This document shows positions 17,426-26,604 of a DNA stretch of 46,603 bases, in pieces. Source of the stretch: Clostridia bacterium (GTDB lineage Bacteria; Bacillota; Clostridia; Christensenellales; DTU072). The first letter of the stretch is position 1. Each line of letters starts with the position of its first letter. Position numbers and translations under genes: made by a program. The notes beneath the pieces were generated by a model. It was not told where the DNA came from. It saw nothing but the letters and a program-made list of their open reading frames with translations, and made no database searches. The stretch covers positions 1 to 46,603 of the forward strand of contig JAFXIQ010000006.1 in assembly GCA_017533005.1 (NCBI GenBank), read 5' to 3'.

Positions 17426-19397
17426 GCGAAATTTTATTGAGTTCAAATCTCTCAGCATAGGCTAATAACGCTTCTCTATATGGAGTGAAGTCCATTTGGT
17501 CAACGATTTCTCTCGCGCGCTTCATAAGCAGTAAACTCGGCGTGTTTCCACCACCACTTTGACTCTCGCCCATCCATTCGCCTGCACCACGAAGCTCGTA
17601 GTCTTTTTCCGCAATCTTAAGTCCGTCACGCTCTTGCGACAACGTTCTCAAACGGACAATCTCACTTTCCGCACGCGAAGTATATAAGAAACAATAAGCT
17701 TTGCTACCATCTCTACCTACTCTGCCCCTTAATTGATGTAACGTAGCAAGCCCAAACCTATCGGCATCAAATATGCACATAAGCGATGCGTTCGGCACGT
17801 CGATACCGACTTCTATTACCGTAGTAGAAATTAGCATTTGCACTCTATTTAACCTAAATTCTTCTAAAATCGCTGTTTTTTGCTCTGCCTTTAGCTTGCC
17901 GTGTAAAAATGCGATATTGATTCGCTTGCCGTATCTAGCGTTGATTTTTTTATACAACGCGTCTACTGCGTAACCTTCTTCAAGTCCTTCTGCATCGTAA
18001 ATTTTAGGTGCAACGATATAAGCTTGTCTACCTTTTTCACATTCTCCTACAACGTAGTCTAGCATTGCGATTCGTTTTTCCGGAGTAACGACTGATGTTT
18101 GTACGTTATCACTATCGTGTCTTTTTTCTAACGTCATAACGTCGATATCAGCGTACATAGTCAATCGCAAACTACGTGGTATAGGCGTTGCCGATAGTGT
18201 TAAAATATCAACGGCGTTACCCTTATCAATTAGTTTCGTTCTTTGTGCGACGCCAAATCTATGTTGCTCGTCGATAACAACGTACGATAAGTCTGCAAAT
18301 TGAACGTTGTTAGAAATAACGGCATGTGTGCCTACCACGACGTCTATTTCGTGAGTTGCTATTTGCGTGAGTATCTTTCTTTTCTCACTAGCCGGCATAC
18401 TACCGGTAACAAGCGCAACTTTTACGCCTAGTGGGGATAAAATATCTTTAAAAGTGAAATAATGTTGCGTTGCAAGTATTTCCGTGGGCGCCATTATGGC
18501 ACATTGATGTCCACACGTGACAGCGTAATACGAAGACAAAACGGCAACTATAGTCTTACCACTACCAACGTCGCCTACGAGCATAGCGTTCATAGGTTTG
18601 GGTGAATTGAAAGTTTCAATAATAGCATTGACCGACTGCTTCTGCGTATCAGTGAGCCGATAAGGTAAAGTGTTGACGACGTTCTGAACTACGTTCGGCT
18701 CCCCTTGATAAAAAATGCTTCTCTTACCTTCTGCTTTAACCATTCTGAACGATGCAAGCGTCGTTACGGCTTCTTCTAACAACACTCTATCCCTTGCCAA
18801 ATGAATATCACTCATTTGAATAGGATTATGCGCCTTGTTAAACGCCGTTGTTAAATCAAGACCTTCTAAATCATTAGGTATAATACTCTCGGCAACGTAA
18901 TCGTTGAGCGCATCGTGTACCATAGAAATATAGGTTGCTTGTGGAATATAGCCTTTTGTGCGATAGACTGGTTTAATTCCTTTAAATTTGCTTTCTACGC
19001 CATCTTCAACGACTTCATAGACGGGATTTATTAGTTCGTAACCCTTTTCAATCTTAATTTTTCCATAAGCGCGTATTTTCACACCGACTTTTACGAACTT
19101 TGAAACGTATAAAGCATTATACCAAGTCAATTTGACCTTTTTACCACTATCCGTAACGCCATAGGCGCCAAAAACCGTTAAACGCCCACGTTTATGAGGT
19201 TTGGAAACATTCGATATTTCTAGCGAAAGTAAAACAAAAACCCCGTTTTCGGCATCGTCTAAATTAGAAACCGAATCGAGGTTGATATAGTCACAGGGAA
19301 GGCGTTGAAGTAAATCATCAACGCTGTATATCCCTAAAGCATTAAGTTTAAGTAAAGTCTTGGGCCCTACACCCTTAACTTTTATAAGTTCACGCAT
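17418..19397 (-). CDS. recG: ATP-dependent DNA helicase RecG
   Basis: 659 residues. RecG remodels stalled replication forks and branched recombination intermediates. The N-terminal wedge and HhH-like start (VKGVGPKTLLKLNALGIYSVDDLL) precede the helicase core: Walker A LVGDVGSGKTIVAVLSS, DEQHRFGVAQR, LSATPIPRSL, and the C-terminal helicase motifs DVPNASLMCIFDADRFGLATLHQLRGRVGR. A TAATG junction makes its ATG overlap the yloV stop by one base, implying coupling. The order yloU-yloV-recG divergent from rpmB matches Bacillus apart from genes inserted there. Confidence 0.97.
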   Translation of the reverse strand: MRELIKVKGVGPKTLLKLNALGIYSVDDLLQRLPCDYINLDSVSNLDDAENGVFVLLSLEISNVSKPHKRGRLTVFGAYGVTDSGKKVKLTWYNALYVSKFVKVGVKIRAYGKIKIEKGYELINPVYEVVEDGVESKFKGIKPVYRTKGYIPQATYISMVHDALNDYVAESIIPNDLEGLDLTTAFNKAHNPIQMSDIHLARDRVLLEEAVTTLASFRMVKAEGKRSIFYQGEPNVVQNVVNTLPYRLTDTQKQSVNAIIETFNSPKPMNAMLVGDVGSGKTIVAVLSSYYAVTCGHQCAIMAPTEILATQHYFTFKDILSPLGVKVALVTGSMPASEKRKILTQIATHEIDVVVGTHAVISNNVQFADLSYVVIDEQHRFGVAQRTKLIDKGNAVDILTLSATPIPRSLRLTMYADIDVMTLEKRHDSDNVQTSVVTPEKRIAMLDYVVGECEKGRQAYIVAPKIYDAEGLEEGYAVDALYKKINARYGKRINIAFLHGKLKAEQKTAILEEFRLNRVQMLISTTVIEVGIDVPNASLMCIFDADRFGLATLHQLRGRVGRDGSKAYCFLYTSRAESEIVRLRTLSQERDGLKIAEKDYELRGAGEWMGESQSGGGNTPSLLLMKRAREIVDQMDFTPYREALLAYAERFELNKISLT

Positions 19398-21025
19398 TAC
19401 TCTACCGAAATGTAGTAGTAATAATGTTGTTGTCCACCTTCGTAAACAGCAACGTCAAAGAAAGGATAACTTGCCATTACAGAATCAGCAAGAACTTCAG
19501 CGCATTCTTGGGTAACGTCTTCGCCATAGTACAACGTAATAGCTGCGGTATTCTCGTCAATCATCTTTGCTATTGTCTTTTCAACTACGCTATCAATGCT
19601 ATCACCTTTAGCAACGATACCGTTAAACAAACCGATAATATCACCGCTATGCAACTCGAAACCGTCCATTTCCGTATCGCGAACGGCGTGAGTGATTTGT
19701 CCTGAACGAACGTTCTTAATAACTTCACGCATAACTTCTACGTTTTCTTCTTCACTAGCGTTAGGGTCGAAATTCATTGCTGCTGCTATGCCTTGTGGTA
19801 TATTTTTTGTAGCTATAACTACCAAATGAGCTTCCGTAAGCTCTTTTGCCTGCTCTGCTGCCAAAACTATATTACCATTATTAGGTAGAATATAAACGGT
19901 TTCTGCACCAACGCTGTTTACGGCTTCAACAATGTCTTCAACGCTAGGATTCATTGTTTGACCACCTTCAACAACAACGTCGACTTGTAAGTCTTTGAAT
20001 ACGTCTTTTATGCCTTCGCCGTTACATATAGCAACCATACCTACGGGCTTTTTAACCTTCTTTTCCTTTGCTCTCATAATGTCGCGATGTTGCTCAAGCA
20101 TATTCTCAATTTTGGGATTCTTGAGCTCGCCTAATAAGAGCGCGTAGCCTAGCGCCTTATCCGGATGGTTTGTATGTACGTGGACTTTTACCATATCAAG
20201 GTCGCCCACAACGATTAAACTATCGCCAATTTTATCAAGTTTGTCGCGAAGTTTATCAATATCGGATATCGTAGTCTTGGGGAATAAGTTTATGATAAAG
20301 AATTCCGTGCAATATGCGAATTTAATATCTTCCAAACTCTCAAATTCTAGTGGTGCATCAACGATTTCTGCCGAAATATCATCGTTTTCGCTAGAAATTG
20401 GCTCCATTTCGACTCCAGCAAGCACGTTATACATACCTGTGATAATCGTCAATAAGCCACGACCACCTGCATCTACTACGCCAGCTTTTTTAAGAATAGG
20501 TAGCATATCTGGTGTTGTTGCAAGAATTTCTTCACCTTTTTTTAGTATTGCTGCTAAAAAATCTACAAAATTGCTCTTTTTATTAGCAATTTTGAGAGCA
20601 TAGTCGCTCATTAAACGGATAACCGTTAAAATTGTACCTTCTTTGGGTGACGACACAACGTCATAAGCGGTAATTGAACCGTTTTTAAGTGCGCGTGCAA
20701 AAGATTTGGTAGAAAGTTCTCCGCTTTCTGCCAAGATTTTGCTCATTCCTTTGAAAATTAGTGATAATATTACGCCACTATTGCCTCTAGCGCCAGTTAA
20801 TGCGCCGTGGGCGAGTGCGGTACAAAGCGCTCCAACGTCATCATCTTTGACTGCGTCAACTGCCTTAACGGCAGAAACCATCGTAAAGCTCATATTCGTA
20901 CCCGTATCGCCATCTGGGACGGGAAATACGTTCAAGCTGTTTATATATTCTTTGTTGATTTCTAGGTTGACGAGTCCACCACGGAAGATGTCACGAACAT
21001 TTTGGGGTGTTAAACTCGTAATCAT
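19397..21025 (-). CDS. DAK2-domain fatty acid kinase (FakA/YloV family)
   Basis: 542 residues. FakA phosphorylates fatty acids presented by FakB lipid-binding proteins, feeding exogenous fatty acids into phospholipids. The N-terminal DAK2 kinase domain has NVFPVPDGDTGTNMSF (Mg-ATP site) and GARGNSGVILS. The middle and C-terminal domains include VVEGGQTMNPSVEDIVEAV and LPNNGNIVLAAEQAK, both typical of YloV. No FakB (DegV) gene is present here. It is preceded by the Asp23-family gene and followed without gap by recG. Confidence 0.9.
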   Translation of the reverse strand: MITSLTPQNVRDIFRGGLVNLEINKEYINSLNVFPVPDGDTGTNMSFTMVSAVKAVDAVKDDDVGALCTALAHGALTGARGNSGVILSLIFKGMSKILAESGELSTKSFARALKNGSITAYDVVSSPKEGTILTVIRLMSDYALKIANKKSNFVDFLAAILKKGEEILATTPDMLPILKKAGVVDAGGRGLLTIITGMYNVLAGVEMEPISSENDDISAEIVDAPLEFESLEDIKFAYCTEFFIINLFPKTTISDIDKLRDKLDKIGDSLIVVGDLDMVKVHVHTNHPDKALGYALLLGELKNPKIENMLEQHRDIMRAKEKKVKKPVGMVAICNGEGIKDVFKDLQVDVVVEGGQTMNPSVEDIVEAVNSVGAETVYILPNNGNIVLAAEQAKELTEAHLVVIATKNIPQGIAAAMNFDPNASEEENVEVMREVIKNVRSGQITHAVRDTEMDGFELHSGDIIGLFNGIVAKGDSIDSVVEKTIAKMIDENTAAITLYYGEDVTQECAEVLADSVMASYPFFDVAVYEGGQQHYYYYISVE

Positions 21026-21062
21026 TTATTTTCTTCAGTCTAAAGACTGCCTTATATCATTT

Positions 21063-21413
21063 TTATAATTTTATGCCCACAACGTGGACGGCAACACTCT
21101 TAACGCGCATTCCTGTAAGATGCTCTACGTTGTACGTTACAGAAGACTTAAGGTTCTCTACAACGGCTTCTTTACTAATTCCATCTTTAAGAATAACGTA
21201 CAAATCAACGAATACCCTATTATCCATTGTAATGATTTTTACGCCTTTATTGAGCGGAATACGGTTGAAAAGCATCAATAAGCTATCAGATAAACGTCTT
21301 GAGGCAAGGGCAACAACTCCATAGCAATCTAAAGCAACCCTGCTAACTATAACCGAAACAGCGTCGTCACTTATTGTTATATTGCCATAAACGTTAGATG
21401 TATTAAGTGCCAT
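21063..21413 (-). CDS. Asp23/Gls24-family envelope stress protein (YloU-like)
   Basis: About 116 residues, starting at the ATG at 21413 (MALNTSNVYGNITISDDAVSVIVSR) with an AAGG SD 5 bases upstream; a TTG at 21425 overlaps the SD and is rejected. The body has the family's GVVALASR and the C-terminal VKSSVTYNVEHLTGMRVKSVAVHVVGI. Asp23 proteins are small cell-envelope-associated proteins of uncertain biochemistry. A yloU-yloV pair beside rpmB is conserved in Firmicutes. Confidence 0.88.
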   Translation of the reverse strand: MALNTSNVYGNITISDDAVSVIVSRVALDCYGVVALASRRLSDSLLMLFNRIPLNKGVKIITMDNRVFVDLYVILKDGISKEAVVENLKSSVTYNVEHLTGMRVKSVAVHVVGIKL

Positions 21414-21444
21414 AATTACCTTCAATTATATCTTCACAAGATAT

Positions 21445-21473
21445 ATAATATATTAAAATTAAAGAAATTGCAA
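21445..21473 (-). promoter_or_regulatory. Promoter of yloU-yloV-recG
   Basis: Minus-strand TTGCAA (21473-21468), 17-base spacer, TATTAT (21450-21445). Transcription should begin near 21438, about 25 bases before the ATG. It is divergent from the rpmB promoter with about 27 bases between the two -35 boxes. Confidence 0.65.
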
Positions 21474-21500
21474 GTATTTAGAAAAATTAGTTAAAAACTG

Positions 21501-21529
21501 TTGCATATTTAAATCAAAAAATGTATAAT
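21501..21529 (+). promoter_or_regulatory. Promoter of rpmB
   Basis: TTGCAT (21501-21506), 17-base spacer ending in TG, TATAAT (21524-21529). The predicted start near 21536 leaves a leader of about 27 bases that carries the AAGGAGG SD. Confidence 0.8.
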
Positions 21530-21563
21530 ACAAAGGCACGAAAAACCCAAGGAGGTCATCAAG

Positions 21564-21752
21564 ATGTCTAAAGTATGCAGTATTTGCGGTAAAGGTCCTA
21601 TGAGTGGTAACAAAGTTAGCCACAGTAATATTAAAACTAGAAGAAGTTGGGGCGCTAACGTACAAAAAGTAGATATCGTTGTTAATGGCAAAGTTAAGAA
21701 CGCATATGTTTGCACCCGTTGCCTTCGCACGATGAAAAAACAAGACGCATAA
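21564..21752 (+). CDS. rpmB: 50S ribosomal protein L28, zinc-ribbon form
   Basis: 62 residues, MSKVCSICGKGPMSGNKVSHS, then TRRSWGANVQKV and YVCTRCLRTMKK. Cys5, Cys8, Cys50 and Cys53 form a zinc ribbon, the C+ form of L28, which some bacteria back up with a Zn-free paralog under zinc limitation. The strong SD AAGGAGG is 9 bases before the ATG. It is a single-gene unit with its own promoter and terminator. Confidence 0.97.
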   Translation: MSKVCSICGKGPMSGNKVSHSNIKTRRSWGANVQKVDIVVNGKVKNAYVCTRCLRTMKKQDA

Positions 21753-21786
21753 GAATTAACAGTCAAGAGTACTAGTTAATTTGGTC

Positions 21787-21808
21787 AGCATCTCGCACGC
21801 GAGGTGCT
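21787..21808 (+). terminator. Terminator of rpmB
   Basis: A 9-pair stem AGCATCTCG / CGAGGTGCT with loop CACG is followed by TTTTATTTTTTATTT, 34 bases past the rpmB stop. One pair is T-G. Confidence 0.85.
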
Positions 21809-21876
21809 TTTATTTTTTATTTAATCCCCTATTATTTTGTAGCTATAGCTACGCTTTAACTGCATTTATAATAAAA

Positions 21877-21906
21877 AAGCCGAAATCTTATACAAGATTT
21901 CGGCTT
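21877..21906 (-). terminator. Terminator of the lipoprotein-tsaC-rpiB operon
   Basis: A 13-pair stem AAGCCGAAATCTT / AAGATTTCGGCTT is followed on minus by a U-run (TTTTTT), 22 bases past the rpiB stop. On plus it could also act as backup for rpmB. Confidence 0.85.
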
Positions 21907-21928
21907 ATAAAAATTAATAAACGTATTT

Positions 21929-22378
21929 TTATTTAAGATTATTCTTTTCTACCGCCATAATTTTATCAACGCGCGTTGCATGTCTTCCACCTGCAAATTC
22001 AGTGGTTAAGAATTTTTTAGTCATATTGTAAGCGTCTTCTTCCGTATTGATTCTACCACCCATCGCTATAACGTTGGCATTATTATGTTCAGCTGCCATT
22101 TGTGCGCAGAATTCGTTAGTTATGTGAGCGCAACGGATTCCTCTAACTTTATTAGCGACGATAGAAATTCCTATTCCCGTTCCACATAGAACGATACCTT
22201 TGTCAGCATTTCCACTTGCAACTGCAACAGCTACCTTTTCGCCATAATCAGGGTAATCTACCGATTGATTATCGTAGGTGCCTAAATCTTCGTATTCGTG
22301 TCCAAGCTCAACTACTGCTTTTATTACTGCGTTCTTAAGAACTATACCACCGTGGTCACATCCTATTGCTATTTTCAT
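21929..22378 (-). CDS. rpiB: Ribose-5-phosphate isomerase B
   Basis: 149 residues. Interconverts ribose 5-phosphate and ribulose 5-phosphate in the non-oxidative pentose phosphate pathway. It begins MKIAIGCDHGGIVLKN, has YPDYGEKVA, the catalytic-site segment GIVLCGTGIGISIVANK and the NANVIAMGGR motif, all RpiB/LacAB features. A CAGGAGA SD precedes the ATG. It lies 13 bases downstream of the tsaC-like gene, a pairing frequent in Firmicutes. Confidence 0.96.
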   Translation of the reverse strand: MKIAIGCDHGGIVLKNAVIKAVVELGHEYEDLGTYDNQSVDYPDYGEKVAVAVASGNADKGIVLCGTGIGISIVANKVRGIRCAHITNEFCAQMAAEHNNANVIAMGGRINTEEDAYNMTKKFLTTEFAGGRHATRVDKIMAVEKNNLK

Positions 22379-22391
22379 ACTTATCTCCTGT

Positions 22392-23363
22392 TTATATTGT
22401 TATTCCGCCGGTTGATTTTTTCAGACGGTTATCTATTGCAAAATATCCTCTAATACCATTAAAGCTCTCTACAATTATGTATGAGTATTTTTTTTCTGCT
22501 CTTCTCAACGCGCCGAATATCGCGCTCATACATTCTTCCGGACTCTCACCTAGGGAAACTACGTTTCTGTTGCCACAACGCGATATGAAACTGTCCCTTC
22601 CTATTATAACTGCATTATCTTGGTTATCGTATTCGTTGCGCGCGCTTTCTGGCGAGCCTGCCGATACGCACGGACAAACGGGCGCATAGTGCTTGTATTT
22701 CATTCCTGGGGCTTCTGCCACAACGACCTTGCCTTTATGGTCAACTACCTTTTCTAAATATTTAGAAAGCATTTCTATTGTAACTGCACCCGGTCTTAAT
22801 ACAGTTGGCGTTTCCGTACAAAGCGTAAGCACGGTACTTTCAATGCCAACGTCGGAACTTCCTCCATCTAGAATGAGCGGGATTTTTCCGTTCATATCGT
22901 CGTATACAAAACTAGCTTCTGTTGGGCTAATCCTACCACTTGAATTAGCTGACGGTGCTGCTATCGGGCAATTTGCGCGTTTAATTAGCTCTCTAGCCAT
23001 TTCGTGCATAGGTATTCTAACGCCTACGGTTTGTAATCCACCAGTTGTGGTTAGTGGTAAGTCTGGGCGTTTCTTTAGCACTATAGTGAGTGGCCCCGGT
23101 GAAAACGCATCGAATAATTCATACGCTACTTCTGGAACGTCTACAGCGACTCTTTCTACGTCGTTTACGTCGGCGATATGAACTATTAAGGGATTGTCTT
23201 GCGGTCTACCTTTTGCAATAAATATGCTTTTTACGGCGTCCTCATTGAAGGCGTCTGCACCCAATCCATAGACGGTTTCCGTAGGAAAGGCAACTAGTCC
23301 TCCATTCCTAATTATTTCTCCCGCTTTATCTAATAATTCTTCTTTGCCGATTATTGTTTCCAT
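22392..23363 (-). CDS. L-threonylcarbamoyladenylate synthase, Sua5 form
   Basis: 323 residues. Makes threonylcarbamoyl-AMP from threonine, bicarbonate and ATP for the universal t6A37 tRNA modification. The YrdC domain fills the N-terminal two thirds: GLVAFPTETVYGLGADA, SIFIAKGRPQDNPLIVHI, FSPGPLTIVL, APSANSSGRISPT, STVLTL and VLRPGAV. A Sua5 C-terminal domain follows, joined by the PGMKYKHYAP linker, so this is the long Sua5/YwlC type rather than the short TsaC. The start ATG comes 1 base after the upstream lipoprotein stop. Confidence 0.95.
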   Translation of the reverse strand: METIIGKEELLDKAGEIIRNGGLVAFPTETVYGLGADAFNEDAVKSIFIAKGRPQDNPLIVHIADVNDVERVAVDVPEVAYELFDAFSPGPLTIVLKKRPDLPLTTTGGLQTVGVRIPMHEMARELIKRANCPIAAPSANSSGRISPTEASFVYDDMNGKIPLILDGGSSDVGIESTVLTLCTETPTVLRPGAVTIEMLSKYLEKVVDHKGKVVVAEAPGMKYKHYAPVCPCVSAGSPESARNEYDNQDNAVIIGRDSFISRCGNRNVVSLGESPEECMSAIFGALRRAEKKYSYIIVESFNGIRGYFAIDNRLKKSTGGITI

Positions 23364-23364
23364 A

Positions 23365-25212
23365 TTAACCTAAAGTATATATAATGCTTCTACCATTTTC
23401 TACGGTAGCTACAGTCGTTTTGATATATTTACCGTCTTCGAAGAAGCTGTCAACTACGGATATACTATCGCATCTAGCTGTTATGAGTTGAGTGCCGTCG
23501 TTAGCATATAAACCGTAGGCACCGTTTTCTTTTGTGACGTATACGCCGTTATGCGCTGAAAATACGTTATAAATACGAGTTACGTTGCCAACTTTATCCG
23601 CTCTATAGTATTCAAAAGAATAGGTATTGTCTGCGTTGGTTACAGTTTTACTGCATAGTGCATAGTTACCGAAGTACGGTGTAATTGAGTAATATTCAGG
23701 AGGAAGAATTTGAACGCCTGTATCTAAATCATAAGCGCTCATCATCATCGCGCCACCCATCGTATCAAGATTCATTTCTAGGGTGAGCATAACTCCGTTA
23801 TGGATAAGCACGTTATCGTACGCGCATCTAGTGGTCATTTCTTTAAGCGAATGTCTAACGCCGTCGTTATAGCTATGATATGCGACTTCACGAAGTGGTA
23901 AACTAAAGTTAGGGTCGATATTTTGTATACCATAACCGTCAACGTAAACTATCGGCATAACGACGTTTTCTATAAGTATGGGGTTAGCGTTAGCATCGTA
24001 AACACGGAAAGTCGTATCCCAATTTATAGCGTTTTCGCTTGTATAGCGATAGTAATAGCTATAAACTATGGAATATCCGTCTTTTATAATTTCGCTTGTA
24101 GGAACAACGGGCGTAAAGTAAACGGCTTGTCTTTTATCTTCATCGTCAACGTTAACGTAGGTCGAGTTATTCTTTGCGTTAGAAACGTCCGCTAAACCTT
24201 TCATTAAGTCGGAAGAATATTTATTAGCTACCATTACGACTCTATCGTCAGACGGATAGCTAGTTTTTGCATTTACGCTATATCTTACGGTTCTAACACA
24301 TAAGTAGTAATACTTTTCGCTTTCGTCCTTTGCAGATTCGTTTTCTTCCATAATTTCTGCGCCGTCAAATTGCTCGGTAGACGCGTATATGCTACTTGTA
24401 ATAAACCAACCGTTTCCTAAATAATAATTATCGACTTGTAATTTGTTAAGTTCCCAGCCTTCGCTCAAATCAAACGAAGAATGGAAGCCTTGAATTGTCA
24501 AGTACCCTTCACTATCAATATCGTTGATATTGTAATAACGTGTAATTTCGCCAGAAGTTACTGCAAGATAACCTTCTCCGTAAGTAAATAACGATGAATT
24601 ATCTACGAACTTTATCTTTGCGACTTCCATTAACCCGTTAGTGCTAACGTAATCGTAAATGGTTGCATAACTATATTCCGTAGATTCCGTTTGTATAGAG
24701 CCTTTTACAATGACGTATCTATCATCTAAAAATTGATATTGAGTAATGAGTGGTGCGCGTTCGTAAGAAAAGCCGTCACGCCAACGATTTGAACCACGAT
24801 AACGTATAACACCGATTTTTTCAACTGCTCTATTCGTACCCGGCGCGATAAAAGAGCACGTAACTATTGCATAGTCGCCTCTAATTTCTACAACAGAAAC
24901 GAATTCGGGGTTTACGTATACTTCTGAAGAAGAACATAAACCATATCTTTTTAGCTTGGTTTCTGTTTCGCTATTGTCGGGTTTTACGGTTATGGTTTGT
25001 TCGGTAACGTATACGTTATTCGAGCTGTCGTAAGAAGATACGTACACGTTCTCGGGAAGAACTAAAGATTGTTTTGCAACGGTGTAAGCGCTTGTGGAAG
25101 AATAATTATTAAAATACTGCGTGAATTCTTCTTTATCATTGTTACACGCAGGAAGAACTATCATAACTGATAGTATTGCTATTAAAATTAAGATTACAAG
25201 CGTCTTTTTCAT
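23365..25212 (-). CDS. Large lipoprotein of unknown function, leaderless start predicted
   Basis: 615 residues. Signal peptide MKKTLVILILIAILSVMIV with lipobox LPAC, lipidated Cys23. The mature protein is beta-rich and Tyr/Ser/Asp-rich; near the C-terminus KENGAYGLYANDGTQLITAR resembles a WG-type beta repeat. There is no catalytic motif I recognise. The start is fixed by the signal peptide, yet no SD precedes it and the -10 box of a near-consensus promoter ends 8 bases before the ATG. It leads an operon with the t6A enzyme and rpiB, so translation of a surface protein is tied to two housekeeping genes. Confidence 0.8.
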   Translation of the reverse strand: MKKTLVILILIAILSVMIVLPACNNDKEEFTQYFNNYSSTSAYTVAKQSLVLPENVYVSSYDSSNNVYVTEQTITVKPDNSETETKLKRYGLCSSSEVYVNPEFVSVVEIRGDYAIVTCSFIAPGTNRAVEKIGVIRYRGSNRWRDGFSYERAPLITQYQFLDDRYVIVKGSIQTESTEYSYATIYDYVSTNGLMEVAKIKFVDNSSLFTYGEGYLAVTSGEITRYYNINDIDSEGYLTIQGFHSSFDLSEGWELNKLQVDNYYLGNGWFITSSIYASTEQFDGAEIMEENESAKDESEKYYYLCVRTVRYSVNAKTSYPSDDRVVMVANKYSSDLMKGLADVSNAKNNSTYVNVDDEDKRQAVYFTPVVPTSEIIKDGYSIVYSYYYRYTSENAINWDTTFRVYDANANPILIENVVMPIVYVDGYGIQNIDPNFSLPLREVAYHSYNDGVRHSLKEMTTRCAYDNVLIHNGVMLTLEMNLDTMGGAMMMSAYDLDTGVQILPPEYYSITPYFGNYALCSKTVTNADNTYSFEYYRADKVGNVTRIYNVFSAHNGVYVTKENGAYGLYANDGTQLITARCDSISVVDSFFEDGKYIKTTVATVENGRSIIYTLG

Positions 25213-25220
25213 ATAATTTA

Positions 25221-25249
25221 ATTATACCCCATTAAGAGTGTATAGTCAA
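25221..25249 (-). promoter_or_regulatory. Near-consensus promoter 8 bases from a start codon
   Basis: Minus-strand TTGACT (25249-25244), 17-base spacer, TATAAT (25226-25221). The ATG of the lipoprotein gene begins at 25212, so the transcription start would fall 1-3 bases from the AUG. Confidence 0.85.
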
Positions 25250-25295
25250 ACCAAAAGTAAATAATAAATCTCTCTAACCCTTAATAAACTCTACT

Positions 25296-25760
25296 ATGAG
25301 ATTATATATTAAAATGTTAAGTCTGTCAACAGCGCTCTCAGTAGTGTTTTTTATGGCATATTTATCGGAATACTTCGCTGTGGTAAACGGAGAATTTTTT
25401 CTTAACTTGAACAAACCGATATTTTTACCTAAAAGCATCTTTTTTAATACTGCTTTACCACTAATCTACGTCGTATATATAATTTCAATCACAATAAGCG
25501 TTTACCACAAGGAAACGCGTAAAACTCTAGTTTTTTGGGTGTTAATTGCCATATTAAATATTACTTGGTGCGCAGTCTTTTTTAAATTTAAAATGCTGTA
25601 TTTAGCACAAGAAATTATTATGCTTATACTTGCTATAATGGTTTATTTAGAATGTGTTTTTATAAGAAAAAATCTCAAACTAGCATTACTCATATTACCC
25701 ATAACCATTTTCTACGTTTTTGCAGTAGTTTTAAGTTTTGGATTCATAGTAATTAACTAA
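25296..25760 (+). CDS. TspO/MBR-family membrane protein, diverged
   Basis: 154 residues with five hydrophobic helices. The helix 1-2 loop LNKPIFLPKSIFFNTALPLIY follows the family pattern (L.KP...P...F...LPLIY), and LNITWCAVFFKFKMLYLAQ matches the W..FF segment of helix 3-4. TspO proteins bind porphyrins and other hydrophobic ligands in membranes. The first loop lacks the aromatic pair usually before LxKP and the double proline, so ligand binding may differ. No SD is obvious before the ATG. It converges on rnfB with a 22-base gap. Confidence 0.75.
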   Translation: MRLYIKMLSLSTALSVVFFMAYLSEYFAVVNGEFFLNLNKPIFLPKSIFFNTALPLIYVVYIISITISVYHKETRKTLVFWVLIAILNITWCAVFFKFKMLYLAQEIIMLILAIMVYLECVFIRKNLKLALLILPITIFYVFAVVLSFGFIVIN

Positions 25761-25782
25761 TTTGAGATGCATTTATGACTTA

Positions 25783-26595
25783 TTATAGGATTTTAATGCA
25801 TTTTGACGGGCATTTTTCCGCACATTTCTTGCAACCCGTACATTTGTCGTAATCAATCACTGCAATGTTGTTTTTAAGCGTTATAGCTCCTGCTTCACAG
25901 TTTCTCATACATAGTCCACAAGCAATACAACCGGCTTTACAGTATGCTCTTACGTCCTTACCTTTATCGCAAGAAGAGCATGCGACGTAAAGTTGAGCTT
26001 TTGCCGGAATTCTCTTTAATATCTTCTTGGGACAATGCGATATACATAAACCACATTGTACGCATTTCTCTTGATTAACTATCGATACGCCATCAACTAA
26101 ATCTATCGCATCGTGTGGACATTCTTGCACACAGGTTCCGTTACCAATACAACCCATAGGACAAGCTTTACTACCACCTGCCAGAAGCTCAATGCTTGCA
26201 CAACCACCGTAACCTTGGTAATCGTATTTATCCATACATACGTTTCCACCGTTACAAGCACAGACTACTATCGTTTCCTCTCCTAAATCGCCTGAGCCTA
26301 ATATATTGACAATTTCTTCTTTTGCAGATTTTTTAGTAGCGTTACACGCAGTTAATTGCGCATCTCCTGCAACGAGAGCCTTGGCAAAAGCCTCGCATCC
26401 TGCATATCCACAAGCACCACAGTTTGCTCCAGCTAGGCGCTCACAAACAGCAGTAACCCTTTCATCTTCTTTCACTGCAAATTTAACGCTAAATACTGCA
26501 ATTAGTATGGCAAAAACTATCGCTAGAACAGTCAATATTGCCACAGGATATATTATTTCCAAAGCTGTTTCAAGCCCGTTTGCACTCAACAACAT
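25783..26595 (-). CDS. rnfB: Rnf complex subunit RnfB
   Basis: 270 residues. RnfB accepts electrons from ferredoxin and feeds the membrane complex. An N-terminal hydrophobic helix (about 14-36) is followed by the Fe-S domain CERLAGANCGACGYAGCEAFAKAL, then a cysteine-rich region and two ferredoxin-like pairs (CVQCGLCISHCP; CIACGLCMRNC with CTGCKKCAEKCP). The SD AGGAGG precedes the ATG. It is the last gene of rnfCDGEAB, 9 bases after rnfA. Confidence 0.96.
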   Translation of the reverse strand: MLLSANGLETALEIIYPVAILTVLAIVFAILIAVFSVKFAVKEDERVTAVCERLAGANCGACGYAGCEAFAKALVAGDAQLTACNATKKSAKEEIVNILGSGDLGEETIVVCACNGGNVCMDKYDYQGYGGCASIELLAGGSKACPMGCIGNGTCVQECPHDAIDLVDGVSIVNQEKCVQCGLCISHCPKKILKRIPAKAQLYVACSSCDKGKDVRAYCKAGCIACGLCMRNCEAGAITLKNNIAVIDYDKCTGCKKCAEKCPSKCIKIL

Positions 26596-26604
26596 ATTGA
26601 CCTC

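Noticed and set aside
21459-21766. Overlapping minus-strand frames across rpmB
   Set aside because: They are antisense shadows of L28 and its promoter region.
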